Assembly (NCBI RefSeq): GCF_041765605.1
Contig: NZ_CP168900.1
Span: forward strand, 1,752,001 to 1,816,000
Length of the DNA stretch: 64,000 nucleotides
DNA from: Listeria monocytogenes
Lineage (GTDB): Bacteria > Bacillota > Bacilli > Lactobacillales > Listeriaceae
Reading direction: 5' to 3'
Of the stretch, positions 1 to 13,562 are shown piece by piece. The notes under the pieces were generated by a model. That model was not told the origin of the DNA and ran no database searches. It worked only from the letters and a program-made list of their open reading frames with translations. A program made the position numbers and the translations under genes. How positions within the stretch are numbered: position 1 is the first letter of the stretch; each line of letters starts with the position of its first letter.

Positions 1-554
1 TTTTCACCAACAAATTCATTACGAACAAACCAAACGAGTCCCCAAGCTATCAAAACTAAAATTCCAGATAAGAAGAAAGGCAAGTTCGCATTGATTTCTG
101 CTAAATTGACCAATTGGGGCCCAATCGCAAATCCTAATGAGAAAAACAACCCATAAATAGCCATATTCCGACCACGTTTACTCGGATCACTCATTGCCCC
201 AATCCAAGTCTGCGAAGAAAAATGTAACATATGATCCCCCACACCTATAAGCAACCTTAATATAAACCAAAAATATAAATTAAACCAAATAGGAAAAGCC
301 AAAATTGCAACCGCAACTAATCCGCCCCCTACTAATATAATTGGCTTATAACCATATTTATGAAGAGGTGCTTCAATAAATGGAGAAATAAGTAACACAC
401 CTAAATAAATTCCAGTAGCATGAAATCCATTAATTCCTGCACTTATACCTTTCTCTTCTAATATTATCGCAATAAGCGGTAATAAAACTCCTTGAGACAA
501 TCCTGAAATGGCAACAACCATCGTCAAAATCCAAAACTTCCCTTTTGCCCCCAT
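1..554 (-). CDS. MFS transporter, N-terminal part (runs off window)
   Basis: This is the first 184 codons or so of a membrane transporter; the gene continues left of position 1. It reads ATG at 554 with a GGAGGTA ribosome binding site a few bases upstream. The visible protein begins MGAKGKFWILTMVVAISGLS and is very hydrophobic, with about five membrane segments. It also has an MFS-like intracellular loop (PLHKYG near residue 70) and an SDPSKRGRNMA loop near residue 130. It lies on the same strand as the rRNA/tRNA operon and starts only 27 bases after that operon's terminator, so part of its transcription may be read-through. The substrate cannot be told. Confidence is high for the family and low for function. 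Confidence 0.85.
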   Translation of the reverse strand, partial: MGAKGKFWILTMVVAISGLSQGVLLPLIAIILEEKGISAGINGFHATGIYLGVLLISPFIEAPLHKYGYKPIILVGGGLVAVAILAFPIWFNLYFWFILRLLIGVGDHMLHFSSQTWIGAMSDPSKRGRNMAIYGLFFSLGFAIGPQLVNLAEINANLPFFLSGILVLIAWGLVWFVRNEFVGE

Positions 555-580
555 TAGATACCTCCAAAACTTTACTAAAT

Positions 581-611
581 AAAAAAACAATGTCACAAAT
601 TGACATTGTTC
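581..611 (-). terminator. Terminator of the rRNA/tRNA operon
   Basis: A 10-bp perfect stem (AACAATGTCA / TGACATTGTT, 5-nt loop) at 587-610 is followed on the minus strand by a run of seven T. It closes the tRNA block right after tRNA-Glu. Confidence 0.9.
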
Positions 612-618
612 TTTAGGA

Positions 619-690
619 TGACCCGTACGGGATTCGAACCCGTGTTACCGCCGTGAAAGGGCGGTGTCTTAACCGCTTGACCAACGGGCC
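619..690 (-). tRNA. tRNA-Glu(TTC)
   Basis: The cloverleaf is complete: acceptor GGCCCGT/ACGGGTC, anticodon loop CTTTCAC, T-loop TTCGAAT. The 3' CCA is not encoded. It is the last tRNA of the block. Confidence 0.97.
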
Positions 691-695
691 ATATC

Positions 696-786
696 TGGCG
701 GAGAAGGAGGGATTTGAACCCTCGCGCCGCGCGAGCGACCTACACCCTTAGCAGGGGCGCCTCTTCAGCCACTTGAGTACTTCCCC
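696..786 (-). tRNA. tRNA-Ser(GCT), CCA encoded
   Basis: This is a class II tRNA with a long variable arm and GCT anticodon. Coordinates include an encoded CCA (696-698). Confidence 0.96.
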
Positions 787-820
787 AGATATGAAAAATC
801 TATTCTCATTTAAAGAATAA

Positions 821-893
821 CTCCACAGGCAGGACTCGAACCTGCGACCGATCGGTTAACAGCCGATTGCTCTACCAACTGAGCTACTGTGGA
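821..893 (-). tRNA. tRNA-Asn(GTT)
   Basis: Acceptor TCCACAG/CTGTGGA, anticodon loop CTGTTAA. CCA is not encoded. Confidence 0.97.
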
Positions 894-899
894 ATAAAA

Positions 900-973
<74 letters not shown>

Positions 974-999
974 TCAGTAAAAATATATACATGGTAAAA

Positions 1000-1070
1000 A
1001 GCGGGTGATGGGAATCGAACCCACGACAACAGCTTGGAAGGCTGTAGTTTTACCACTAAACTACACCCGC
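1000..1070 (-). tRNA. tRNA-Gly(TCC)
   Basis: Acceptor GCGGGTG/CACCCGC, anticodon loop CTTCCAA. CCA is not encoded. Confidence 0.97.
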
Positions 1071-1094
1071 ATAATAATAAGTTTAAAAACAAAG

Positions 1095-1168
1095 GGCGGA
1101 TAATGGGAATCGAACCCACGAATGCCTGAACCACAATCAGGTGCGTTAACCACTTCGCCATATCCGCC
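1095..1168 (-). tRNA. tRNA-His(GTG)
   Basis: Anticodon GTG. Coordinates include the extra 5' G(-1), which faces a C at the discriminator position as usual for tRNA-His. CCA is not encoded. Confidence 0.96.
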
Positions 1169-1195
1169 ATAAGGCAAAAATGTTTAAAAAAAGAA

Positions 1196-1268
1196 TGGCT
1201 TGGGACAGAATCGAACTGCCGACACCTTGAGCTTCAATCAAGTGCTCTACCAACTGAGCTACCAAGCC
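1196..1268 (-). tRNA. tRNA-Phe(GAA)
   Basis: Acceptor GGCTTGG/CCAAGCC, anticodon loop TTGAAGC. CCA is not encoded. Confidence 0.97.
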
Positions 1269-1272
1269 ATAA

Positions 1273-1348
1273 TGGCGGTCCCGACGGGATTTGAACCCGC
1301 GATCTCCTGCGTGACAGGCAGGCATGTTAACCCCTACACCACGGAACC
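1273..1348 (-). tRNA. tRNA-Asp(GTC), CCA encoded
   Basis: Acceptor GGTTCCG/CGGGACC, discriminator G, anticodon GTC. CCA is encoded at 1273-1275. Confidence 0.97.
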
Positions 1349-1352
1349 ACTA

Positions 1353-1426
<74 letters not shown>

Positions 1427-1470
1427 ACAATAATATTAAATTTTAGTCCACATATCACAAGTGAAAAAAA

Positions 1471-1560
1471 CGGAGGAAGAGGGATTCGAACCCCCGCGCG
1501 GTATTACCCGCCTGTCGGTTTTCAAGACCGATCCCTTCAGCCAGACTTGGGTATTCCTCC
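1471..1560 (-). tRNA. tRNA-Ser(TGA)
   Basis: Class II tRNA with a long variable arm; anticodon TGA in loop CTTGAAA. CCA is not encoded. Confidence 0.96.
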
Positions 1561-1582
1561 ATGATAATAATAAAGTGACAAG

Positions 1583-1656
1583 TGGACCTTGCAGGACTCG
1601 AACCTGCGACCGGACGGTTATGAGCCGTCTGCTCTAACCAACTGAGCTAAAGGTCC
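1583..1656 (-). tRNA. tRNA-Ile2(CAT), read as lysidine-modified
   Basis: The anticodon is CAT, but the body (GGACCTTTAGCTCAG) lacks initiator features and differs from the neighbouring elongator Met. In the B. subtilis trnB order this slot, between Met and Ser, is Ile2, whose C34 is converted to lysidine by TilS. The Ile rather than Met identity is inferred from synteny. Confidence 0.85.
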
Positions 1657-1667
1657 AAGATTGAAAA

Positions 1668-1741
1668 TAGCGGCGGAGGGAGTCGAACCCACGACCTTTC
1701 GGGTATGAACCGAATGCTCTAGCCAGCTGAGCTACACCGCC
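1668..1741 (-). tRNA. Elongator tRNA-Met(CAT)
   Basis: GGCGGTGTAGCTCAG start, anticodon loop TTCATAC, discriminator A. It has no initiator features and closely resembles the Bacillus elongator tRNA-Met as I recall it. The T stem has one T:T mismatch. Confidence 0.9.
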
Positions 1742-1792
1742 ATAATAATAAGGCTACCATTTTCAAAATATGCGATTAAAATGTGAAGCAAG

Positions 1793-1865
1793 TGGAGCCT
1801 AGCGGGATCGAACCGCTGACCTCCTGCGTGCAAAGCAGGCGCTCTCCCAGCTGAGCTAAGGCCCC
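1793..1865 (-). tRNA. tRNA-Ala(TGC)
   Basis: Acceptor GGGGCCT/AGGCTCC, anticodon loop TTTGCAC. CCA is not encoded. Confidence 0.97.
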
Positions 1866-1886
1866 ATAATTATAAGGGATAAACAA

Positions 1887-1960
1887 TCGGGAAGACAGGA
1901 TTCGAACCTGCGACCCCTTGGTCCCAAACCAAGTGCTCTACCAAGCTGAGCTACTTCCCG
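1887..1960 (-). tRNA. tRNA-Pro(TGG)
   Basis: Acceptor CGGGAAG/CTTCCCG, anticodon loop TTTGGGA. CCA is not encoded. Confidence 0.97.
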
Positions 1961-1970
1961 TTTAATAAAG

Positions 1971-2044
1971 TGCGCCCAAGAGGAGTCGAACCTCTAACCG
2001 CTTGATTCGTAGTCAAGTACTCTATCCAGTTGAGCTATGGGCGC
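1971..2044 (-). tRNA. tRNA-Arg(ACG)
   Basis: Acceptor GCGCCCA/TGGGCGC, anticodon loop CTACGAA. The A34 is the usual TadA inosine site. Confidence 0.97.
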
Positions 2045-2053
2045 AAATATAAG

Positions 2054-2139
2054 TGCCGAGGACCGGAATCGAACCGGTACGGATATCACTATCCGCAGGA
2101 TTTTAAGTCCTGTGCGTCTGCCAGTTCCGCCACCCCGGC
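2054..2139 (-). tRNA. tRNA-Leu(TAA)
   Basis: Class II tRNA, anticodon TAA, long variable arm. CCA is not encoded. Confidence 0.96.
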
Positions 2140-2153
2140 GTTGCTATAAAATA

Positions 2154-2228
2154 TGGAGCGGAAGACGGGGTTCGAACCCGCGACCCCCACCTTGGCAAGG
2201 TGATGTTCTACCACTGAACTACTTCCGC
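2154..2228 (-). tRNA. tRNA-Gly(GCC), CCA encoded
   Basis: Acceptor GCGGAAG/CTTCCGC, anticodon GCC. CCA is encoded at 2154-2156. Confidence 0.97.
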
Positions 2229-2243
2229 ATATTTTATAATAAG

Positions 2244-2325
2244 TGCGGGTGAAGGGACTTGAACCCCCACGCCTCGCGGCGCCAGATCCTAAATCTGGTG
2301 CGTCTGCCAATTCCGCCACACCCGC
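2244..2325 (-). tRNA. tRNA-Leu(TAG)
   Basis: Class II tRNA, anticodon TAG in loop TTTAGGA. CCA is not encoded. Confidence 0.96.
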
Positions 2326-2330
2326 AAAAG

Positions 2331-2403
2331 TGAGCCGTGCTGGGTTCGAACCAGCGACCCTCTGATTAAAAGTCAGATGCTCTACCAACTGAGCTAACGG
2401 CTC
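2331..2403 (-). tRNA. tRNA-Lys(TTT)
   Basis: Acceptor GAGCCGT/ACGGCTC, anticodon loop CTTTTAA. CCA is not encoded. Confidence 0.97.
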
Positions 2404-2440
2404 CCTATAATAATATGTATTATTATAAAGATAATATTAA

Positions 2441-2516
2441 TGGTGCCGGCTGCAAGAGTCGAACTCGCGACCTACTGATTACAAATCAGTTGCTCTACCA
2501 ACTGAGCTAAGCCGGC
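2441..2516 (-). tRNA. tRNA-Thr(TGT), CCA encoded
   Basis: Acceptor GCCGGCT/AGCCGGC, anticodon loop TTTGTAA. CCA is encoded at 2441-2443. Confidence 0.97.
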
Positions 2517-2524
2517 ATAAAAAA

Positions 2525-2597
2525 TGGAGGTTAACGGGATCGAACCGCTGACCCTCTGCTTGTAAGGCAGATGCTCTCCCAGCTGAGCTAAACCTCC
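2525..2597 (-). tRNA. tRNA-Val(TAC)
   Basis: Acceptor GGAGGTT/AACCTCC, anticodon loop CTTACAA. It is the first tRNA, starting 8 bases after the end of 5S. Confidence 0.97.
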
Positions 2598-2605
2598 AGA
2601 AATAC

Positions 2606-2720
2606 TGCCCGGCAGCGACCTACTCTCGCAGGGGGAAGCCCCCAACTACCATTGGCGCAGAGAAGCTTAACTACCGTGTTCGGGATGGGAACGGGTGTGA
2701 CCTTCTCGCCATAACTACCA
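2606..2720 (-). rRNA. 5S ribosomal RNA
   Basis: About 115 nt, starting TCTGGTAGTTATGGCGAGAAGG and ending near GCTGCCGGGCA, with the conserved CCCGAACACGG segment. It lies between 23S and the tRNA block. Ends are good to a few bases. Confidence 0.95.
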
Positions 2721-2800
2721 GACAATATTGAGTTGTTGAAAGATTGCTCTCTCAAAACTAGAGAAGAAAGTTTTCAGTTAGGTAACTTCGTTTCATTTTT

Positions 2801-7526
<4,726 letters not shown>

Positions 7527-7775
7527 AATATAAATTGAATTTGAATACTTATTCAACACCGTGAATAAGATTCCTTGCGTCAAATTGACTTCGCTAGCAA
7601 TTAAATTACTAGTTTGTTTTGTTGAAAACAGCTTTCTGTTTTCTGCCCTGCGATTACCAGTGAGACTTTACGCCTCATTGCTTTTCGTCTTCTTCTTTGT
7701 TCAGTTTTCAAAGGTCAGTTAGTCGCTTTCATTCTTGATGTGCGAATGTTTTCGTTTGTTTTTTGCGACTTTTAA

Positions 7776-7804
7776 ATCATATCATTTCAGCAACTATCTG
7801 TCAA
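7776..7804 (-). promoter_or_regulatory. rRNA promoter P2
   Basis: Minus-strand TTGACA (7799-7804), 17-bp spacer, TATGAT (7776-7781). It is the promoter nearest the 16S gene, with about 240 nt of leader before the mature 5' end. Confidence 0.85.
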
Positions 7805-7870
7805 CAACTTTTTAAAATTATTTTATGAATAAAATTCATTTAAATCGCTGCTATTGTAGCGCCGAAAACT

Positions 7871-7899
7871 AATATATCAAGTTTTGCGATATATGTCAA
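7871..7899 (-). promoter_or_regulatory. rRNA promoter P1
   Basis: Minus-strand TTGACA (7894-7899), 17-bp spacer, TATATT (7871-7876), 95 bp upstream of P2. Tandem P1/P2 promoters are the norm for Firmicute rrn operons. The 7527-7982 interval otherwise holds only leader RNA and the perR terminator. Confidence 0.85.
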
Positions 7900-7950
7900 C
7901 CGAATTATGCATAAAATTAAATAAAAATGAAAAAAACAGCATAATGCATA

Positions 7951-7980
7951 AAAAAACACCTAGCTAGGCTAAGTGTTTTG
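7951..7980 (-). terminator. perR terminator
   Basis: Stem AAAACAC-x-TAGC / GCTA-x-GTGTTTT, followed on the minus strand by six T. It separates perR from the rrn promoters downstream. Confidence 0.75.
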
Positions 7981-7982
7981 AT

Positions 7983-8429
7983 TTAATTATTTGATTGTTT
8001 TTCTTTACATGTTGGACAAGTTCCATATACTTCCAATCTGTGATTATCAATCTCATAACCGGTCATATGTGCTGCGAAATGTTCTACTTCATCTAAACCC
8101 GGATATTGAAAATCAACTATTTTTCCGCAAACATTACAAATTGCGTGGTAATGATTAGAGGTAGAAAAATCAAATCGACTAGATGCATCGCCATAGGATA
8201 ATTCTTTAATTAGACCAGCATCCCGGAAAACGCGTAAATTATTATATACAGTTGCTACGCTCATGTTAGGGAAGTTTCCTTCTAAAGCCCGATAAATATC
8301 ATCCGCGGTTGGGTGTGTATGTGAGTTAATTAAGAATTCAAGTATAGCATGACGCTGAGGAGTGATTCTTACTCCTGTTTTCTTTAAGACATCTACTGCC
8401 TCTTTTAGAGTTGCATTAGACACCGCCAT
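7983..8429 (-). CDS. perR: Fur-family peroxide-stress repressor PerR
   Basis: 148 aa, the family's usual length. A winged-helix DNA-binding domain fills residues 1-85 and a dimerisation/metal domain follows. The structural zinc site is complete: C98-x2-C101 and C138-x2-C141. H37, an Asp in RFDF (D87), H93, H95 and D106 fit the PerR regulatory Fe/Mn site, whose histidines are oxidised by peroxide. That pattern favours PerR over Fur or Zur. A Per-box-like sequence overlaps its own promoter, arguing for autoregulation. PerR typically represses catalase, ferritin-like and haem genes; a haem-type aminotransferase lies about 1.2 kb away. Gene order matches the Listeria perR locus. Confidence 0.95.
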   Translation of the reverse strand: MAVSNATLKEAVDVLKKTGVRITPQRHAILEFLINSHTHPTADDIYRALEGNFPNMSVATVYNNLRVFRDAGLIKELSYGDASSRFDFSTSNHYHAICNVCGKIVDFQYPGLDEVEHFAAHMTGYEIDNHRLEVYGTCPTCKEKQSNN

Positions 8430-8449
8430 GCACTCCCTTCCAAAAATAA

Positions 8450-8464
8450 TTATTATCTTTATAA
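8450..8464 (-). promoter_or_regulatory. Per box in the perR promoter
   Basis: The minus strand reads TTATAAAGATAATAA, matching the Per-box consensus TTATAATnATTATAA at 12 of 14 defined positions. It overlaps the -10 and the expected start site of the perR promoter. Confidence 0.75.
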
Positions 8465-8490
8465 TACCGGAAATAACGCTTAACTGTCAA
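8461..8490 (-). promoter_or_regulatory. perR promoter
   Basis: TTGACA (8485-8490), 18-bp spacer, TATTAT (8461-8466) on the minus strand. The leader is short and the RBS AAGGGAG stands before the ATG. Confidence 0.75.
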
Positions 8491-8511
8491 TAGAATGGCA
8501 GAATTTATAGC

Positions 8512-9453
8512 TTAATAACCTTTATTCAAATCAATTTCATTCCGTAATTTGGTATTTTCTTTCAGATGTTTGATATTTTCAAACCAAATCTTAAAGCTAC
8601 GTTCTAAATATTTATCTGAGTGCCCAGATACATGAGGTGTGATAGTAACGTTACTTGCTTCCCATAAGTAATTGTCTTCGGAAAGTGGCTCTTCAGGTAC
8701 AACATCTAAATAAAAATGGTTTATTAATTGCTCTTTTGATGCTTGTTCTAAAATCTTTAATTCAACTGCGCTACCTCTTCCTATATTGATAAAAACTGCA
8801 TTATCTTTCATTTTCCGGAAAAATGATAAGGAATAAATAGCTGTTGTTTTGTCTGTATGAGGTAAAACACTAACAAAAAAATCTGCTAATGGAGCCACTT
8901 TTTCGATATCGGACATGGCATATGTTTTACTAAAGGGCTTCACAGGATGTCCAGTTGTATTAACACCTATAATTTCCATATCAAAGGCTTTAGCGAACTC
9001 GGCGACTTTTGCTCCAATGGCCCCAGTTCCAGCTACTACCAATGTTTTTCCAGTTAATTCTGTTATTGGTTCTTCACTTGCCCAAATTTTTTCTTTTTGC
9101 TTTTTATAGAAGAAAGCGGCTTTTTTTACGTGTGCTAACATGAAAGATAGTGCGTATTCTCCCATTGGCACAGCGTGGATTCCTCGTACATTAGCAACTT
9201 TAATTTTTCTTTCTTGAATTATTTCCCTTGGCAAACTATCTACTCCCGCGGAAAAAACCATGATCAATTTTAAATTGGTCGCTTGTTTTATTTTTGTTTC
9301 AGTAATGTTAGATCCGTATGTGACGATGACGTCTATCTCTGCTAAATTGGCAAAATGATCATTGCTCTCATAATAGAAAGTATCATCTGGAAATTTCTCT
9401 GCTTGCAAAGTCTGTAAGTACTCTGGGACTTCTAATGTAAATAAAATGTTCAT
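8512..9453 (-). CDS. D-isomer 2-hydroxyacid dehydrogenase family protein
   Basis: 313 aa from ATG 9453. A GTG 12 bases upstream directly abuts the AGAGGAAG ribosome binding site, so the ATG with about 11 bases of spacing is the better start. The fold has a split catalytic domain (about 1-95 and 285-313) around an NAD-binding domain. The nucleotide motif is GTGAIGAKVAEFAKAFDMEI near residue 145. Catalytic residues fit the family: Arg in NIGRGSA, Glu in VVPEEPL, and His in ITPHVSGHS. The reaction would be NAD(P)H-dependent reduction of a 2-keto acid; the substrate is unknown. It is transcribed divergently from gsaB with its own consensus promoter. Confidence 0.88.
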   Translation of the reverse strand: MNILFTLEVPEYLQTLQAEKFPDDTFYYESNDHFANLAEIDVIVTYGSNITETKIKQATNLKLIMVFSAGVDSLPREIIQERKIKVANVRGIHAVPMGEYALSFMLAHVKKAAFFYKKQKEKIWASEEPITELTGKTLVVAGTGAIGAKVAEFAKAFDMEIIGVNTTGHPVKPFSKTYAMSDIEKVAPLADFFVSVLPHTDKTTAIYSLSFFRKMKDNAVFINIGRGSAVELKILEQASKEQLINHFYLDVVPEEPLSEDNYLWEASNVTITPHVSGHSDKYLERSFKIWFENIKHLKENTKLRNEIDLNKGY

Positions 9454-9488
9454 TTTGCGCCACACTTCCTCTCTTTAGCTATATACTA

Positions 9489-9517
9489 ATTTTATGCTTT
9501 TTTTCATTTATCGGCAA
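9489..9517 (-). promoter_or_regulatory. Promoter of the hydroxyacid dehydrogenase gene
   Basis: TTGCCG (9512-9517), 17-bp spacer, TAAAAT (9489-9494) on the minus strand. Confidence 0.7.
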
Positions 9518-9534
9518 TTATATTGTTTTTTCGA

Positions 9535-9563
9535 TTGCGGCATCTTATTTTTTCGCATAGAAT
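9535..9563 (+). promoter_or_regulatory. gsaB promoter
   Basis: TTGCGG (9535-9540), 17-bp spacer, TAGAAT (9558-9563). It lies back to back with the dehydrogenase promoter, about 20 bp apart. Confidence 0.7.
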
Positions 9564-9596
9564 ATAGAAGGTATTAAAATTGGAGGAGATGACGAA

Positions 9597-10895
9597 ATGG
9601 ATCATTCAATGTCAAAAAAATTGCATGATGAAGCACTTTTACATATAGTTGGCGGGGTTAATAGCCCATCTAGGTCAAATAAAGGAGTTGGTGGCGGAAT
9701 TCCTGTAACAATGGAACGGGCTAGTGGCGCTTATTTTTATGATGTGGATGGAAATAAATATATTGACTATTTAGCTGCATTTGGACCAATCATTACGGGG
9801 CATGCACATCCTCATATTACAGAAGCAATCACAAAAGCTGCACAAAATGGCGTTTTGTACGGAACGCCTACGAAACATGAGATCACTTTTGCAAAAATGT
9901 TAAAAGAAGCCATTCCTTCGCTTGAGAAAGTTCGTTTTACAAATTCTGGGACAGAAGCTGTTATGACAACAATTCGTGTCGCTCGCGCTTATACAGGCAG
10001 AGATAAAATCATTAAATTCGCTGGGTGTTATCACGGTCATTTTGATTTGGTGCTCGTGGAAGCTGGTTCTGGACCTTCTACGCTTGGCATTCCTGATTCT
10101 GCAGGGGTAACAAAATCAACCGCAGAAGAAGTTATTACTGTACCTTTTAATGACCTTGCATCGTTTAAAGAGGCATTAGCTGTTTGGAGCGATCAAGTTG
10201 CTGCTGTTTTAGTAGAGCCAATTGTTGGGAATTTTGGAATGGTTGCACCAGAAGATGGATTTTTAGAAGCAGTTAATGAACTCGCACATGCCAATGGTTC
10301 TTTAGTAATTTATGATGAAGTTATTACCGCTTTCCGTTTTATGTACGGCGGCGCGCAGAATTACTTAGGCGTTATTCCAGACTTAACTGCTATGGGTAAA
10401 ATTATTGGTGGTGGGCTTCCGATTGGTGCTTACGGTGGACGAGTTGATATCATGGAAAAAGTAGCACCGCTCGGACCGGCTTATCAAGCTGGGACGCATG
10501 CTGGGAATCCGGCTTCTATTCTTTCAGGAATCGCGTGTCTCGAAGTTTTACAAGAAGAAGGACTGTATGAGCGCTTTGAAAAATATGGCTCGATGCTGAA
10601 AGATGGTATTGAAAAAGCTGCGCTAAAACACGGCATCGCTGTTACGGTTAACCAAATTGTCGGTGCTCTAACTGTTTATTTTACGGAAGATCCTGTGACT
10701 AATTATGCTGAGGCTGGCGCTACAAATGGCGAGTTATTCGGTCGTTTCTTTAAAGGAATGTTAGAAGAAGGCATTAACTTAGCACCTTCTAAATATGAAG
10801 CATGGTTCATTACATCCGCGCATTCAGAAGCAGATATTTTAGAAACAATCCAAGCAGTTGATACTGTTTTTGGAAAAATGGTTCAAGATAACTAG
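9597..10895 (+). CDS. gsaB: Glutamate-1-semialdehyde 2,1-aminomutase, second paralogue
   Basis: 432 aa class III PLP enzyme that isomerises glutamate-1-semialdehyde to 5-aminolevulinate, feeding haem synthesis. The PLP lysine is K268 in [17 protein letters not shown]240 in YDEV should hold the pyridine nitrogen, and NSGTEA (116-121) binds phosphate. GGVNSPSR near residue 20 is the family's N-terminal signature. A GGAGGAG ribosome binding site precedes ATG 9597. The usual hemL sits inside the hemAXCDBL operon, which is not here, so this is the extra copy that Listeria and Bacillus carry. It stands alone with its own promoter. It could instead work on a related aminated substrate, but all catalytic residues are present. 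Confidence 0.92.
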
Positions 10896-10943
10896 GTAAT
10901 ATTACTTTATAAACTGGTGAGAAACGTTATAATAGAAGAAGAA

Positions 10944-10972
10944 TGAGCGGGAATATAAATAACTCCCGCTCA
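10944..10972 (+). terminator. Hairpin downstream of gsaB
   Basis: A 9-bp perfect stem (TGAGCGGGA / TCCCGCTCA). The tail AATAGTTT has few T, so it may be a weak terminator or a 5' leader structure of the next gene. A TATAAT at 10928-10933 lies just before it. Confidence 0.55.
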
Positions 10973-11000
10973 AATAGTTTATAGAAAGGAATAACCTTCC

Positions 11001-12089
11001 ATGAAATTCGGAGCTAGAATTTTGAAAACTGGTATTGCAATCACATTGGCGCTTTTTATCGCGCAACTTTGCAATTCACCCTCTCCATCTCTGGCAGGCA
11101 TTTCCGCCGTTTTTGCTATCCAACCTTCTATTTATAGGTCCTATCGAACTATTTTAGAACGGGCACAAGGGAACGTAATTGGAGCCATCATCGCGATTAT
11201 TTTCGGACTTTATATTGGTAATGATTTTATTTTAATTGGTGTTGCTTCAATTATCTGTGTTGCTTTATTAATGCAATTCCGCTTGGAGAATACGATTGGT
11301 CTTGCAGTCGTGACGCTCATTATTGTAATGGATTCTCCTGGCAATGACTTTTTGGAAATCGCACTTATTCGTTTTGGGACAATTATGTTAGGCTTGCTTG
11401 CAGCATTTATTGTCAATCTATTCTTTTTACCACCCAAATATGAAGTGTCATTGTTTCAATTAATTTATAATACGAATAGTGAAATTGTTCGTTGGATTAA
11501 ATTAAATCTTCGTCATGCTGCGGACTTCCCTCTTCTAAAAAAAGATATGGAATGGATGCAAAAACAGTTAAATCAAACGCGTAACTTATATGGATTATAC
11601 CGAGAAGAGCGTACTTTTTTAAAGAAAAATGCCATTTCAAAAGGGCGGAAAATTGCTGTTTATAGACAGATGTTGCTTTGTTCTCAAAAAGGTTTTGAAC
11701 TTTTAAAAATCCAACATCGCTATGAAAATGATTATTTGCAATTGCCACCAGATAAACAAGAATTAATTAGACAACATATCGATTACTTAACAGATAAGCA
11801 TGAACAACTATTATTGACTTATATTGATAAAGTTTCCATTGACCTTGAATATGTTGAATCCCATTTAGCACAAGATCCCCAAGATTTGATGCAACTTTTC
11901 TTGCGTGAAATGAGAGAAACGGAAAAAGATGAATATGAGGATATGATGGATAAATACCATTTAATGCGTATCATCGCTTCAATTTTCGCTTATCAAGAGA
12001 CTATCGATTATTTAGAAAAATTGATTCATAGTTTCAAACTCAGACATACAGAAGAAAACCAAATTGATATTAATGTCAATGAAGAGTAA
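11001..12089 (+). CDS. Aromatic acid exporter (ArAE/DUF939) family membrane protein
   Basis: 362 aa. Residues 1-140 are hydrophobic, with four to five membrane segments starting GARILKTGIAITLALFIAQL. The NSPSPSLAGISAVFAIQPSI and LERAQGNVIGAIIAI signatures match the ArAE/DUF939 (YgaE-like, aromatic acid exporter) family. Residues 150-345 are soluble, charged and helical, as in the half-length members of this family. The role would be efflux of aromatic acids or similar compounds across the cytoplasmic membrane, but no substrate is known for the Firmicute members. A GAAAGG ribosome binding site precedes the ATG. It shares a bidirectional terminator with the DUF402 gene. Confidence 0.8.
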   Translation: MKFGARILKTGIAITLALFIAQLCNSPSPSLAGISAVFAIQPSIYRSYRTILERAQGNVIGAIIAIIFGLYIGNDFILIGVASIICVALLMQFRLENTIGLAVVTLIIVMDSPGNDFLEIALIRFGTIMLGLLAAFIVNLFFLPPKYEVSLFQLIYNTNSEIVRWIKLNLRHAADFPLLKKDMEWMQKQLNQTRNLYGLYREERTFLKKNAISKGRKIAVYRQMLLCSQKGFELLKIQHRYENDYLQLPPDKQELIRQHIDYLTDKHEQLLLTYIDKVSIDLEYVESHLAQDPQDLMQLFLREMRETEKDEYEDMMDKYHLMRIIASIFAYQETIDYLEKLIHSFKLRHTEENQIDINVNEE

Positions 12090-12090
12090 A

Positions 12091-12132
12091 CAAAAAACGA
12101 GCTTGGAGATAAACTCCAAAGCTCGTTTTTTT
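12091..12132. terminator. Bidirectional terminator
   Basis: AAAAAACGAGCTTGGAG / CTCCAA-a-GCTCGTTTTTT stem with A- and T-rich flanks on both sides. It ends the exporter gene (+) and the DUF402 gene (-). Confidence 0.9.
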
Positions 12133-12658
12133 AACGGTATTCTTTATACTTTTCATACCAAATGTCAATGTAGTCAGGGGAAAACGGACCTTTTTTGTCC
12201 AAAATCCAGTGGCTTAACACATCCACATTATGCCGAAGTATCCGGTCAATCGAGTCCGGGTACTTCATTTGGCGACGGTGTTGTTCATATTCGCCCTCAT
12301 CAAGCAAATGAAACCTTCCATCTGGGAAAACTTTAATATCGAGATCATAGTCAATGTACTTCAGCGCTTGCTCATCTACTGCAAAAGGTGTCCCTAGATT
12401 GCAGTAATGATAAATACCATCTTCTCTAATCATCGAAATTACATTAAACCAGTAATCACTATGAAAATAACAGATAGAAGGTTCGCGCGTTACCCATTTA
12501 CGTCCGTCTGCTTCCACAACTAAAGTGTGGTCGTTTCCGCCGATAATAATATTCTCCGTAGATTTAAGCACCACTGTCTTTTTCCAAGTACGATGAAGTT
12601 TACCGTTATGTTTGTAACTCTTGATCTGTATTATTTCTTTCTCTTTGGGTAAGTACAT
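12131..12658 (-). CDS. DUF402 family protein (UPF0374), probable nucleoside tri-/diphosphatase
   Basis: 175 aa, the exact size class of the UPF0374/DUF402 proteins (YgaC, Listeria lmo1687). The family core is visible: GKLHRTW near 20, and the [15 protein letters not shown] and [26 protein letters not shown] segments at about 95-140. Their clustered Asp/Glu residues bind divalent metal in characterised homologues. A Staphylococcus homologue was reported to hydrolyse NTPs and NDPs (Ntdp); transferring that role here is inference. An AGGA ribosome binding site stands six bases before the ATG. It shares a terminator with the upstream convergent gene. Confidence 0.85.
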   Translation of the reverse strand: MYLPKEKEIIQIKSYKHNGKLHRTWKKTVVLKSTENIIIGGNDHTLVVEADGRKWVTREPSICYFHSDYWFNVISMIREDGIYHYCNLGTPFAVDEQALKYIDYDLDIKVFPDGRFHLLDEGEYEQHRRQMKYPDSIDRILRHNVDVLSHWILDKKGPFSPDYIDIWYEKYKEYR

Positions 12659-12812
12659 CCTTTATCCTACTTTCCTCATGTACTATCAAAATCATTATTA
12701 TTATAACATAAGGCAAGACTGCAAAAAAACAATATCGTGCTGAAACGGAATATTTTCCTCAAAAAAGCGCATTTTTTACGCAAATTAGCCGATTTTTATC
12801 TGTTTTGCTTTA

Positions 12813-13562
<750 letters not shown>

